Assembly: GCA_964636325.1 (NCBI GenBank)
Contig: CAZWRV010000021.1
Location: 12,583 to 76,582 of the forward strand
Source: CAZWRV01 sp964636325
GTDB taxonomy: Bacteria > Verrucomicrobiota > Lentisphaeria > Victivallales > GWF2-50-93
Length of the DNA: 64,000 nt
Direction: 5' to 3'
Part shown: positions 7,590 through 15,784 of the stretch, piece by piece
Numbering within the stretch: position 1 is the stretch's first letter
Layout of the letters: each line of letters opens with the position of its first letter
Made by a program: the position numbers and the translations under genes
The notes under the pieces: model-generated
The model's input: only the letters and a program-made list of their open reading frames with translations
The model's database searches: none
Told to the model about the DNA's origin: nothing

Positions 7590-8078
7590 TCACTTTCCAG
7601 ACGGTTCCGCAGCTTCAATCTTCTTCAGGAAGACGGCCTTCATCAGGATCTTGAAAAGCGGCGTCTGCGCATCCTTCCGATCCGATGTCGGCGAAAGATC
7701 CCTGTTCTCCCTATCCCAGTCGCCTGCGCTGTCCGTGTCGAGGAGGTTCCAGTCTTCGCCTCCGGCCCTGTTGCCCGTCAGCTCGCCTACACGTATGCTG
7801 GAGGCGCGCAGTTTCTCGAAGCAGGTGATGAGCATCGCGTCGGCTCCGACGCTCCTGGCCTTCTCGACGAGTTTCGCCTGCACGTCATCGCGGCTGAAGT
7901 CCTCGGCGTCCGCATGCGCCGCAGCCCGGCCGACAACCTTGTATCCGGCGGGAACCTCCGACTTGTCCTTGAACACCTTCACCTCGCTTGTGGCTGGGAA
8001 GGATTTGCCGGTGTATTCCACGCTCACGCATGATGAGAGCAGCAATGCCGCAAAGGCCAGGGGGAGGAGCTTCTTCAT
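7590..8078 (-). CDS. Putative outer-membrane or periplasmic lipoprotein, unknown function
   Basis: About 162 residues. It starts MKKLLPLAFAALLLSSC, a type II signal peptide with lipobox LSSC, so the mature protein should be lipid-anchored. The body has a motif order seen in small proteobacterial and PVC lipoproteins: VFKDKSEVPAGYKVVGRAAA, then QAKLVEKARSVGADAMLIT. It is probably a small alpha/beta domain. The C-terminal 60 residues are polar and have no recognised family. The chosen ATG at 8078 is the one that exposes the signal peptide. A longer frame to 8204 runs into a repeat block and is rejected. No functional clue comes from the neighbours. Confidence 0.75.
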   Translation of the reverse strand: MKKLLPLAFAALLLSSCVSVEYTGKSFPATSEVKVFKDKSEVPAGYKVVGRAAAHADAEDFSRDDVQAKLVEKARSVGADAMLITCFEKLRASSIRVGELTGNRAGGEDWNLLDTDSAGDWDRENRDLSPTSDRKDAQTPLFKILMKAVFLKKIEAAEPSGK

Positions 8079-8108
8079 CTTCAGTGCCCGTCCGGAGTTG
8101 TTGTAATG

Positions 8109-8228
8109 GCTCAGTCTTACATTCGGGGTCGCCGTCGGTATCGGAATCGGGGTCGAGCCCCAGTTTCTATATTCGATTCCGAATAGCGATTCCGACCCCG
8201 ACACCGATTGTCTTCGAAGAAAGACTGA
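8109..8228. repeat. Nested inverted repeat built from degenerate TCGGNN hexamers
   Basis: Outer arms GCTCAGTCTT (8109-8118) and its near-complement AAGACTGAGG (8219-8228) enclose two hexamer runs. These are TCGGTATCGGAATCGGGGTC (from 8135) and, inverted, CGATTCCGACCCCGACACCG (from 8188). A related hexamer run is at 59534-59558. The block lies upstream of the lipoprotein gene. Confidence 0.7.
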
Positions 8229-8343
8229 GGGATTACGAGTTGTTTACTTTTTCGATAAAATAATCGCCAATATAGTTTGTCAAAGACAGAAAAAAATGTA
8301 AACTTACTAATTTGTCCAAACTTAAGATCGAACTTCGGATTAC

Positions 8344-9387
8344 ATGCAGCTTCCACCATTGAGGATAAGGAATCTTGAGACCAGGTTCCCCATTCTGCAG
8401 GCCGGGATGGGCGTCAGAGTGGGCAACTCCGCCCTGGCGTCGGCGGCCGTCAGGCTCGGCGCCTTCGGCACGATCTCAAGCGTGGGACTCGGCGACATAG
8501 AGAAGTCCAAGACCGACTTCGTCAACGAGTCCAACCGCGTCCTCTCCGAGGAGATAAGAAAGGCCAGGGAGCTTTCAGGCGGTGCAGGCCCCATCGGCGT
8601 AAACGCCATGGTCGCCCTTTCCAACTACGAGGCCATAATAAGGCAGAGCGTCGAGGACCGCGTCGACTTCATCGTCTCCGGAGCCGGCCTTCCGCTACCC
8701 CTCCCCGAATATGTCGGAAGCGCCGACATCGCACTGATCCCCGTCATTTCCGGCGGACGCGCCCTCGCAGTCCTGCTCAAGGCCTGGAAAAAGAAATACG
8801 ACAGGAGCCCGGACGCTGTCATCGTGGAGGGCCCTAGGTGCGGAGGCCATCTCGGCTTCACACTCGAGCAGATAGCCCATCCTGACACGTGCTCCCTCGA
8901 AATCCTCTTCAATGAGGTCAAGGCCGTCCTCTTCGAAATGGGCTGCCAGTCCGTCCCCGTCATCGCCGCCGGCGAGGTCGCCACCGTCGACGACATCCGC
9001 GCCATGCTCCGCATCGGCTACGACGGAGTCCAGATCGGCACCAAGTTCATCACAACCGAGGAGGCAGGGATGGACAGGGCGAGCAAGGAATACTTCGTCA
9101 ATGCCGGCCCCAATGACGTCATGGTCATCAAGAGCCCCGTCGGCCTCCCGTGCCGAGTCCTGAAGTCCCCGCTCGTAGACAGGGTCGTCCACGGCAGCAA
9201 GGAGAAGTTCGTCTGCCCGTACCGCTGCCTCAGGACCTGCAACCCAGCCAAGGCCCCCTTCTGCATAGCGAAGGCCCTCCTCGCCACATGGCGCGGAGAC
9301 ACCCAAAACGGCCTCTACATGACCGGCTGCAACATCAGCTCCATCGACAGGATCTATCCCATCGAGGAGTTTTTCAAGACCCTTTAG
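8344..9387 (+). CDS. NAD(P)H-dependent flavin oxidoreductase, nitronate monooxygenase/FabK family
   Basis: The protein has 347 residues and forms an FMN-binding TIM barrel of the 2-nitropropane-dioxygenase family. It begins IRNLETRFPILQAGMGV, the family N terminus. GPRCGGHLGF carries the catalytic-type His of the GGH motif, VPVIAAGEVATVDDIRAML and GVQIGTKFITTEE bind the FMN phosphate. A C-terminal Cys-rich block (CPYRCLRTC followed by PFC, about residues 298-318) is typical of the clostridial-type subgroup, and its role is not known to me. It is cytoplasmic. The substrate could be a nitronate or an enoyl thioester. No fatty-acid genes adjoin it. The next gene starts at the base after its stop, so the two are co-translated. 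Confidence 0.88.
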   Translation: MQLPPLRIRNLETRFPILQAGMGVRVGNSALASAAVRLGAFGTISSVGLGDIEKSKTDFVNESNRVLSEEIRKARELSGGAGPIGVNAMVALSNYEAIIRQSVEDRVDFIVSGAGLPLPLPEYVGSADIALIPVISGGRALAVLLKAWKKKYDRSPDAVIVEGPRCGGHLGFTLEQIAHPDTCSLEILFNEVKAVLFEMGCQSVPVIAAGEVATVDDIRAMLRIGYDGVQIGTKFITTEEAGMDRASKEYFVNAGPNDVMVIKSPVGLPCRVLKSPLVDRVVHGSKEKFVCPYRCLRTCNPAKAPFCIAKALLATWRGDTQNGLYMTGCNISSIDRIYPIEEFFKTL

Positions 9388-10116
9388 ATGACGATGGCCA
9401 ATTTCCCCAAAACCTGCCTTGTAATACCTTGTTACAACGAGGAGAGCAGGCTGGATTTCTCCAAGTTCGAAAACCTGCCAGGGGAGCTGTCGTTCCTCTT
9501 TGTCAACGACGGTTCGGCCGACGGCACTCTCAAGTTGTTGAAAAGCCATGAGTCGCCTAAATTCCAGGTCCTCGACCTCGGCCGCAACCACGGCAAGGCC
9601 GAGGCGGTCCGGCGCGGAATGCTCTACCTGGCTGGCCTGCCGTCTTTCAAGGAGCTCGAATGGGCCGGCTACTGGGACGCCGACCTGGCCACCCCGCTCT
9701 CCGAGCTCGAATGGTATTTCAAATACATGGACCTCTACGCTCCCGGCGTTTCGGCCGTCTTTGGAAGCCGCATAAACAGGCTAGGCGGCAAGATCGAACG
9801 CAGCTTCTCCAGGCACCTCACAGGAAGGCTCTTCGCAATCTTCGTGAAAATACTCTTCGACCTCGGCACTTACGACTCCCAGTGCGGGGCCAAAATATTC
9901 CGCAGGGACGCCGTCATCCCCGCGTTCGAGGAAGAATTCATCTCGAAATGGATTTTCGACGTCGAAATCATCCTGAGGCTGAAGAGGAAAGGGATCGTGA
10001 TGCTGGAGTGCCCGCTCACCGGGTGGAGGGATGTAAAGGGTTCGAAGCTCATGAAGCCCGGCAGCATAGCCGGCGTATTATACGACCTCTTCCGGCTATG
10101 GAGGAGATACGGATGA
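9388..10116 (+). CDS. Glycosyltransferase family 2, dolichyl/undecaprenyl-phosphate sugar synthase-like
   Basis: The protein has 242 residues. The order CLVIPCYNEESRL, LFVNDGSADGT, ILDLGRNHGKAEAVRRGM (with small differences), YWDADLATP and FGSRINRLGG matches the ALG5/GtrB-like group, which moves a sugar from a nucleotide to a polyprenyl phosphate. YDSQCGAKIFRR is also characteristic. No C-terminal transmembrane helices are present, so it should be a peripheral membrane enzyme. It begins directly after the stop of the oxidoreductase. The next gene encodes a multispanning membrane protein of the kind that uses polyprenyl-phosphate sugars, which suggests a donor-synthase and transferase pair. 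Confidence 0.88.
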   Translation: MTMANFPKTCLVIPCYNEESRLDFSKFENLPGELSFLFVNDGSADGTLKLLKSHESPKFQVLDLGRNHGKAEAVRRGMLYLAGLPSFKELEWAGYWDADLATPLSELEWYFKYMDLYAPGVSAVFGSRINRLGGKIERSFSRHLTGRLFAIFVKILFDLGTYDSQCGAKIFRRDAVIPAFEEEFISKWIFDVEIILRLKRKGIVMLECPLTGWRDVKGSKLMKPGSIAGVLYDLFRLWRRYG

Positions 10117-10275
10117 ACGCCCATGGCGTGGGGTAAAGTGAGAGCGTGAATGGCGGAAGATAACAGCCACCAGATACAGGATGATAACCGATAGGTATCG
10201 GGAGGAATCGAGAGGGGGCGGAAGATGCCGGATTTCCGCCGCAAGTCGCGGGTCATAATGTCGATTCCGTCGATT

Positions 10276-10304
10276 CCCCGACACCTGACACCCGACACCT
10301 GACA
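10276..10304. repeat. Short run of the CCGACACCTGACAC heptamer repeat
   Basis: Four near-identical heptamers (CGACACC/TGACACC) in tandem lie in the 230-bp gap before the YfhO-like gene. The same heptamer occurs at 17318-17336 and, in frame within a gene, at 19546-19585. The rest of this gap (10117-10275) has no gene. Confidence 0.6.
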
Positions 10305-10346
10305 AACGAAATGCAAAGCCCGGTTTTGCAATCACCAGAGGGAAAA

Positions 10347-12119
10347 ATGTCCGAAACTGGGACACGAATGCAAGCATACAATCCAAAGCGGCGCATCGTG
10401 ATTTTCCTCTTCCTCCTGCTGCTTTCGCTGCTGCTTTTTTCTCCGCTCCTTTTCCTTGGTCTCTTCCCGCACACCCATGAGGGCGTCCGATACCTCGGGC
10501 TGGCGGAGATGTTCAAGGAGGCGCTTGCGAACGGAATAATTTATCCGCGCTGGCTGCCCGACTACTACGGGGGCTACGGCTATCCTGTCTTCGTCTTCTA
10601 CCAGCCGGGGATATTCTATCTCATATCGTTCGTATCGGTCTTCACCGGGGACATCCTTCTGGCCGCTCAGATTTCCCTTGTCCTGCTTTTCTTCGCCGGG
10701 GCGGCGGGTGTCTTCAAGCTGGTGGAGGAGATTGGCCTGGACGAGATATCGGCCCTCTTTGCGGCCGTGATGTTCCTGATCACGCCATACCTTTTCGTCA
10801 ATCTCTACGTCCGCGGTGACTTGAGCGAGCTGGCATCGATCATGATCCTGCCCTGGCCGCTGTTCTTCCTGCTGAGGCTCCGGCGAGCCTGCGCAGAAGG
10901 CTCCGGCATCGAAACACCTGCCGTACTGCTCTCCCTGTCGTCCACGGCCCTGCTCTACACTCATCCGTTCACTTCCATGTTCTTCTTTCCCGTTCTGTCG
11001 CTGTTCGCGGGGTTCGTCTGCCTTGAACTGCGGAACTGCCGGGCGGCCGTGCTCAGGTTTTCGGCTGCGGCCGCAGCCTCCCTGGCGCTGGCCTTGGCGC
11101 TGAGCTCCCCCTACTGGCTGACCGCCTTCCAGATGAAGGAGTTGGTCAACTACAGAAACGCGCTCGGAACACATTATCTGCCGGAGGAGAACGTCGTGTA
11201 TTTCCCCCAGTTCTTTTCGAGGTTCTGGGGCTTCGGCGGCTCCGAGCCGGGCATCGCGGACGACGGAATGTCGTTCCAGCTCGGGCTTCCCCATTTCCTT
11301 CTTGCCGCCGCAGGATTCGCATGCGCCCGCAGGAACCGCCTGATCTTCGTCTCTTTCCTTATATATCTAGTAATTATATTGCTGATGTCTCCGCTTGCGG
11401 TTCCGCTATGGAAGCATGCCGGCATATTCAGATACGTCCAGTTCCCGTGGAGGCTTCTTGCGGTCGTGGCGCTCCTCCAGGCAATCTGCATAGCCGGCTG
11501 CGGAGTTGCTTTGACTCGTATTCACCCCCAGGTCGGCATTGCACTGCTGGCGGTGGTTTCCACGTTGGCCGTGTTATTCTGCTATTTCGATATGTTCAAG
11601 TTCAACGCCGTTCCAGGCGACGTCAGGAAGCTCCTCGCAACTCACAGACAATTCCGCATCGAACGCCTCGACGTCTACGAGTCCGCCAACGAGTTCCTGC
11701 CCGTCACTGTCAAGACGATTCCGGCGGCGCCGCGTGGAGCCCTCCCCATTATCGAAGCGTCGGCGGAGGACGGGAAATCATGCACGGCCGAGGAATACGC
11801 CGACAGCTCCCAGTTCCACATGAAGTTCAGTATCTCAGCGCAAAGAACCGTCAAAATCACCGTAAACCAGCTCTACTTCCCCGGATGGCGCGTCGAACTC
11901 GACGGCGCCAGGATCTCCGATGGAAAGCTCAGGGACGACATCCTTCCGGACGGACGGATGCGGGTTGGCATACCATCCGGCGAAAAACATGTGCTTGAAG
12001 CATACTACGAAGGCCCGCCGGGCTGGAGAACCAGGAACTTCATCATCGCGCTTCTGTTCATCGCCTACGCCCAATTCCTCAAAAGCCCGTTCATGCGAAA
12101 TTCGCAGAAAAATGAATAA
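10347..12119 (+). CDS. Multispanning membrane protein, YfhO/6-pyruvoyl-tetrahydropterin-synthase-related (GT-C-like)
   Basis: About 590 residues, with roughly 12 hydrophobic helices. A large N-terminal non-cytoplasmic loop holds HEGVRYLGLAEMFKEAL and YPRWLPDYYGGYGYPVF, a pattern found in the PTPS-related/YfhO membrane family, which is related to GT-C glycosyltransferases. The C-terminal soluble domain includes LYFPGWRVELDG, a beta-sandwich signature of YfhO-like proteins. The ATG at 10347 has AGAGGG at 10337-10342 as Shine-Dalgarno. A start at 10311 is possible but lacks one. The likely role is to move a lipid-linked sugar, made by the preceding GT2, onto a periplasmic acceptor. That is inferred from pairing and fold. 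Confidence 0.82.
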   Translation: MSETGTRMQAYNPKRRIVIFLFLLLLSLLLFSPLLFLGLFPHTHEGVRYLGLAEMFKEALANGIIYPRWLPDYYGGYGYPVFVFYQPGIFYLISFVSVFTGDILLAAQISLVLLFFAGAAGVFKLVEEIGLDEISALFAAVMFLITPYLFVNLYVRGDLSELASIMILPWPLFFLLRLRRACAEGSGIETPAVLLSLSSTALLYTHPFTSMFFFPVLSLFAGFVCLELRNCRAAVLRFSAAAAASLALALALSSPYWLTAFQMKELVNYRNALGTHYLPEENVVYFPQFFSRFWGFGGSEPGIADDGMSFQLGLPHFLLAAAGFACARRNRLIFVSFLIYLVIILLMSPLAVPLWKHAGIFRYVQFPWRLLAVVALLQAICIAGCGVALTRIHPQVGIALLAVVSTLAVLFCYFDMFKFNAVPGDVRKLLATHRQFRIERLDVYESANEFLPVTVKTIPAAPRGALPIIEASAEDGKSCTAEEYADSSQFHMKFSISAQRTVKITVNQLYFPGWRVELDGARISDGKLRDDILPDGRMRVGIPSGEKHVLEAYYEGPPGWRTRNFIIALLFIAYAQFLKSPFMRNSQKNE

Positions 12120-12205
12120 AGGCATATTGTAACCTTTAACAAGGATGTTCCGTATTATCTTGCAGAAGCGCTTAAGATTCACATGCAACAATTGAGGAGA
12201 AAAAA

Positions 12206-13126
12206 ATGAACATCAGGAAGTCGGTGGTCGCCGCGGCTGTCGCGGTGTGTTTCTGCGGAGCGGGTCTCTTTGCGGGAGTGCTGGAAAGTTTCTCTCCGGA
12301 GTCGAAGCTCATAGCCAAGGTCGACCTTGACAAGCTTCGCGCAAGCTCCCATTTCGAGAAGATGAAGCAGAACAACATCCAGAAATATCATTTCTTCAGC
12401 GAAGTCCTCTCCAGGGAGGCCGGCATAGACGCCGAAAAGATCAGCACCATCTGGCTCGCCGGCGAGAGGAAGCACTGCGGAGTCCTGGTCTTCGAGGGCA
12501 GTTTTGACGCCGAGGCGATCGGCAAGGTCTTGGGCGCCAAGCCCGACTGCGAGCAGGTCCAGAAGGCAGGCTGCGATCTGGCATATCTCTGCCCGGACAA
12601 GCAGAATCCCGCACCCGGGGCGAAAATACTCGCCGCGCTGATCGGCGGGAAGATAATCGTCGCAGGCAACCCGTCCGTCGCCGAAAGCTTCATAAGCAAC
12701 TACACTTCGGGCGTCCCCGCACAGGACTTCAAGTTCAAGAACTACCTCCAGGGCAAGAAGGTGGTCGAGGGCGTCATCATGGGTATAGAGGAGGCCGAAC
12801 TGAAAAAGAATCCGTTCCTCTCCCAGTTCAAGAACGGTTTCTTCTCGATGGATCTTGACGAGAAGGGCCTGAGCATGGCATTGTCGGCCGACATGGGCGA
12901 TCCGGAGCAGGCCGAGGCAGTGAAAAACATCCTGAGCGGGATAGTGACCCTTCAGAAGTCCAGCAAAGAGGCGGGCGACGCGCAGCGGCAGATCGGCCGC
13001 GACGAATTCTTCCGGACCCTCAGGATTGAAAGCCAGGGCGGAGCAATCAGCGCCGACGCCATGATATCCAACGAAGTCCTCGAGAAGCTGATCGAAATGA
13101 ACGCAGTGAAAAAGCAGGGGAACTGA
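12206..13126 (+). CDS. Secreted protein of unknown function
   Basis: The protein has 306 residues with a signal peptide (MNIRKSVVAAAVAVCFCGAG, cleaved near LFAG). A strong GAGGAG lies 8 bases before the ATG. The body is mixed alpha/beta: SKLIAKVDLDKL, a FEGSFDAEAIGKVLGA stretch and an ALIGGKIIVAGNPS stretch. This resembles, without clear identity, the DUF3352-type periplasmic proteins that assess an 'error' or 'penalty' per item. It is followed 25 bases later by an ECF sigma/anti-sigma pair and may belong to the same transcript, which would make it a candidate periplasmic sensor or target of that system. Confidence 0.7.
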   Translation: MNIRKSVVAAAVAVCFCGAGLFAGVLESFSPESKLIAKVDLDKLRASSHFEKMKQNNIQKYHFFSEVLSREAGIDAEKISTIWLAGERKHCGVLVFEGSFDAEAIGKVLGAKPDCEQVQKAGCDLAYLCPDKQNPAPGAKILAALIGGKIIVAGNPSVAESFISNYTSGVPAQDFKFKNYLQGKKVVEGVIMGIEEAELKKNPFLSQFKNGFFSMDLDEKGLSMALSADMGDPEQAEAVKNILSGIVTLQKSSKEAGDAQRQIGRDEFFRTLRIESQGGAISADAMISNEVLEKLIEMNAVKKQGN

Positions 13127-13151
13127 ACATCCCCGGTCCGATGGGAAACCG

Positions 13152-13742
13152 ATGGAATCAGGCATGGAAACAACAGCGGAAGACGCTGAAATACTCTCGC
13201 GGGTGATCGCGGGCGACAAGGAGTCCTTCCGCCTCGTCCTCGAAAGATACCAGGGGCCCGTCTTCGCCTGCGCCTGCGCCGTCCTCGGCAGCCGCGAGGA
13301 CGCCGCGGACGTAACGCAGGAAACATTCGTCAGGTTCTACAACAACATGGAGCAGTTCGACCAAAGACGGCCGCTGAAGCCCTACATCATGAGGATATCG
13401 GTGAACCTGTGCAGAGACTTGCTCAGGACGCGGAGAAACGAAAAAGCAATGGTCTCGGCAGGAGCAGAAGACGCGATCGAACGGATTCCGGACACCGCGG
13501 ACACCCCTTATGAGGCGATGTCGAGGAACGACAGGAAAATATTCGCAGGCAGGGCGCTGGCGATGCTGCCGGACAACTTCAGGGTGGTCTGCTCCTTGTT
13601 CTATCTGGCGGGCCGCTCGTGCGGCGAGGTGGCGGAAATCCTCGGAACAAGCGAAGGCTCGGTGAAGGTGACCCTGCACAGGGCCAGGAAGATGCTCTAT
13701 GAAAAGCTGAACCCTTTGAAGGAGGCGGGAGGCACGGCATGA
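13152..13742 (+). CDS. ECF-type RNA polymerase sigma factor
   Basis: The protein has 196 residues. Region 2 covers about residues 20-95: LVLERYQGPVFACACAV, then EDAADVTQETFVRFYNN with the canonical D-x-x-Q-E-x-F, and LKPYIMRISVNLCRDLLR. Region 4 covers about 130-185: LAMLPDNFRVVCSLFYL, CGEVAEILGTSEGSVKVTLH and RARKML. It directs RNA polymerase to a small extracytoplasmic-stress regulon. It overlaps the anti-sigma gene by 4 nt (ATGA), the usual arrangement for the pair. The ATG at 13152 was chosen; another at 13164 would remove four residues only. Confidence 0.95.
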   Translation: MESGMETTAEDAEILSRVIAGDKESFRLVLERYQGPVFACACAVLGSREDAADVTQETFVRFYNNMEQFDQRRPLKPYIMRISVNLCRDLLRTRRNEKAMVSAGAEDAIERIPDTADTPYEAMSRNDRKIFAGRALAMLPDNFRVVCSLFYLAGRSCGEVAEILGTSEGSVKVTLHRARKMLYEKLNPLKEAGGTA

Positions 13743-14302
13743 ATGAGAAAAGACCAATCGGATGCGACGAGCTCGAAAAGCTGCTCCCCTCGTTCGACTG
13801 CCTGGAGGACGCTGAGCTGCTCGAGGCGATCGACTCCCATGCGGCGTCATGCCCCGGCTGCTCGCGAAGATATTCCGCGATGAAGGGGCTCGGGGAGATG
13901 TTCACGGATTTCACTGCCGACCCATCGTCCGCAACTGCCTTGCAGGACAGGATTATGTCGGCCCTGCCCACGGCCGACGCCGATAGGGGCGCCGACAGAA
14001 AGATATTCTCCGCCCTGATCGCGATGGTGGCTGCCGGCTTCATGCTTGTCGGACTTGCCGCAGTCGACCCCGGCTTGAACGGAGTCTATCAGACCGCGAA
14101 CCAGCTGCTGGAATCACTGTTCGGCGAGATCGGCGAACAGCCATACAGCCTTCTTGACGGCTTCGTCAGCGAATTCGCCGCGTCGGCCTCGGCTTATGCC
14201 GTGCAAATCGTGACCGCCCTCACCCTCTCGTTCGCCGCGATGGCTTACATATTCTATCTTGCGTCCCAGGAGGGAAGGCAGGCCACGACAGGCGCGAGGT
14301 GA
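13739..14302 (+). CDS. Membrane anti-sigma factor with zinc-binding ZAS domain
   Basis: The protein has 187 residues. The cytoplasmic N-terminal domain has IDSHAASCPGCSRRY, which is the H-x3-C-x2-C motif of zinc-associated anti-sigma domains, with an upstream Cys in GCDELEKLLPSFDCLED. Hydrophobic segments at about residues 84-106 and 160-180 imply membrane anchoring with a short periplasmic loop. It should hold the preceding sigma factor inactive until an envelope signal. The 4-nt overlap with the sigma gene supports co-translation and 1:1 stoichiometry. Confidence 0.88.
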   Translation: MNEKRPIGCDELEKLLPSFDCLEDAELLEAIDSHAASCPGCSRRYSAMKGLGEMFTDFTADPSSATALQDRIMSALPTADADRGADRKIFSALIAMVAAGFMLVGLAAVDPGLNGVYQTANQLLESLFGEIGEQPYSLLDGFVSEFAASASAYAVQIVTALTLSFAAMAYIFYLASQEGRQATTGAR

Positions 14303-14398
14303 TCTGACGGATACCGTGTTGCGATACCTCAAGCCGGTCGGCATCGATTGGTTCGAATCCGCCGAATCATTCGAATCTATCGGATAACTGGAATGATT

Positions 14399-14986
14399 AT
14401 GAGAAAGTTCATAAAACCTTCGAAAATCATATTTTTCGCCCTCCTGCTTTTTGTTCCTTTGCTCGCTTCTGCCGACGGCAGGAACCCAGAGCACGCCAAG
14501 CTCTTCTTCGGCTCGGTCTTCATGCTCTTCTTCATTTTCTTCACGGGGATTGGCGTCCTGGCTTTCAGCCTTCTTCTATCGGTCCTGCGGCCGCAGATGC
14601 TCGTCAAGGGTGGTGAAATCTGCATGAAGAAGCCGCTCCGCTGCCTCGGCGCCGGCTTCCTCGCGCTCGTTCTCTACATGCTGTATTTCAACCTGCTCAA
14701 GAACTTTTCGGAGCCGGTACGGGGTCTGGCCGGCGTCCCCGCGCTTGTCGTCTTCGCAGTCCACAGCCTTGCCGGCCTGGCAATGATGCACTGGGCGCTG
14801 GGCGAAAAGATCATATTCAACACCGGTTCCCGATTCACCGGCTCCACATTTATGTCCGTCCTCTTCGGCGGCTCGCTGCTTGTCGTCCTCAACTTCCTCC
14901 CGATAGTGGGCCAGATCGCCAACCTCTGCTTCTTCTGCGCCGGCCTCGGCTGCGCCATCTACTGGCTCTTCCAGCGCAGCTCCTGA
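14399..14986 (+). CDS. Small multispanning membrane protein of unknown function
   Basis: About 195 residues with five or six hydrophobic stretches. It starts MRKFIKPSKIIFFALLLFVPLLASADG, an apparent signal peptide with cleavage after ASA. The end, NFLPIVGQIANLCFFCAGLGCAIYWLF, is another membrane pair. An alternative ATG is 6 nt upstream. I do not recognise the family. It follows the anti-sigma gene by about 97 bp in the same direction and may be part of its regulon. Confidence 0.65.
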   Translation: MRKFIKPSKIIFFALLLFVPLLASADGRNPEHAKLFFGSVFMLFFIFFTGIGVLAFSLLLSVLRPQMLVKGGEICMKKPLRCLGAGFLALVLYMLYFNLLKNFSEPVRGLAGVPALVVFAVHSLAGLAMMHWALGEKIIFNTGSRFTGSTFMSVLFGGSLLVVLNFLPIVGQIANLCFFCAGLGCAIYWLFQRSS

Positions 14987-15075
14987 TCCTCTGCAGCCCT
15001 TCGACATCGTCGCCCAATATTGAAATAAGCCCGGCCATGGCTTAGATTACATCCTCGAAATTTTTGGAGAATTCA

Positions 15076-15609
15076 ATGCCGACAGCAAAAACAGTCGTCG
15101 TGGGCGTGACAGGCTCGATCGCCGCATACAAGGCCGCGGATCTGGTCAGCCGCCTCGTCAAGGACGGCTTCGACGTCCATGTCATTATGACAGATGCCTC
15201 CCAGAAGCTCGTGGGCGAGAGGACCTTCCTCACCCTTTCCAGAAACCCGGTGATAACGGAGCTGTGGGAGCTTCCCGAATGGAAGCCCGGACATGTTTCG
15301 CTTGCTGACAAGGCCTTTGCATTTGCAGTGGCCCCCGCCACCGCGAATTTCATAGGCAAATACGCCTGCGGAATCGCCGACGACGCGCTCACCACCTATG
15401 CCCTTTCGCACAGGGGCGCGGTGCTTCTGGCCCCCGCCATGAACGACGCCATGTGGAAGCATCCCGCCGTCAGGCAGAATTGTTCAACGTTGAAGTCCAG
15501 GGGAGTGCTATTCGTCGGACCGGCAAAGGGCAGGCTCGCTTGCGGAACCGAGGGAACGGGCCGAATGGCCGATGTGCGGGATATCCTGGCCAAGATCAAG
15601 GCGCTTTAA
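15076..15609 (+). CDS. coaC: Phosphopantothenoylcysteine decarboxylase-like flavoprotein (monofunctional CoaC)
   Basis: About 177 residues. GVTGSIAAYKAADLVSRLVK is the start of the HFCD flavoprotein fold. PGHVSLADKAF carries the catalytic His, VAPATANFIGKYACGIAD is the FMN and substrate block, LLAPAMNDAMWKHP is the PAMN loop, and GRLACGTEGTGRMAD is the substrate clamp with the conserved Cys. The enzyme decarboxylates 4'-phospho-N-pantothenoylcysteine in CoA synthesis. The ATG at 15076 has TTGGAGA as Shine-Dalgarno. The CoaB synthetase half that follows in the usual bifunctional protein is absent and no coaB adjoins it. A related flavoprotein such as a lantibiotic-type decarboxylase is less likely. 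Confidence 0.87.
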   Translation: MPTAKTVVVGVTGSIAAYKAADLVSRLVKDGFDVHVIMTDASQKLVGERTFLTLSRNPVITELWELPEWKPGHVSLADKAFAFAVAPATANFIGKYACGIADDALTTYALSHRGAVLLAPAMNDAMWKHPAVRQNCSTLKSRGVLFVGPAKGRLACGTEGTGRMADVRDILAKIKAL

Positions 15610-15628
15610 AACCGCTCCTCCTGGGAAC

Positions 15629-15646
15629 GCCGAGCACCAGCTCGGC
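15629..15646. terminator. Hairpin after the coaC-like gene
   Basis: GCCGAGC-ACCA-GCTCGGC is a perfect 7-bp stem starting 20 nt past the stop codon. It is a candidate terminator or mRNA-end structure, though without a T run. The AGGGCGTAG palindrome follows directly. Confidence 0.4.
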
Positions 15647-15652
15647 AACGGC

Positions 15653-15689
15653 AAATATTCAGTGAAAGGGCGTTGTTCACTGAATATTT
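15653..15689 (+). repeat. Copy of the AGGGCGTAG-loop palindrome
   Basis: AAATATTCAGTGAA and its exact complement flank the loop AGGGCGTTG (one base different from the consensus). It lies between the coaC-like gene and the Gfo/Idh gene. No flanking direct repeats are seen at this copy. Confidence 0.85.
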
Positions 15690-15784
15690 ACCCCCAAGGC
15701 TTGAAATGCCGCGTCGGCAGATTAGCCTTTGGCTTCGCGAAAATCGGAATTGCCGTCAAGTTCAGATAGGGAAAGGTCTTTAAA

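Noticed and set aside
14348..14398. Longer N terminus of the membrane protein, starting MVRIRRIIRIYRI
   Set aside because: It is basic, repeat-derived (CGGATTCGAA-like sequence) and has no Shine-Dalgarno; the signal-peptide start at 14399 fits better.
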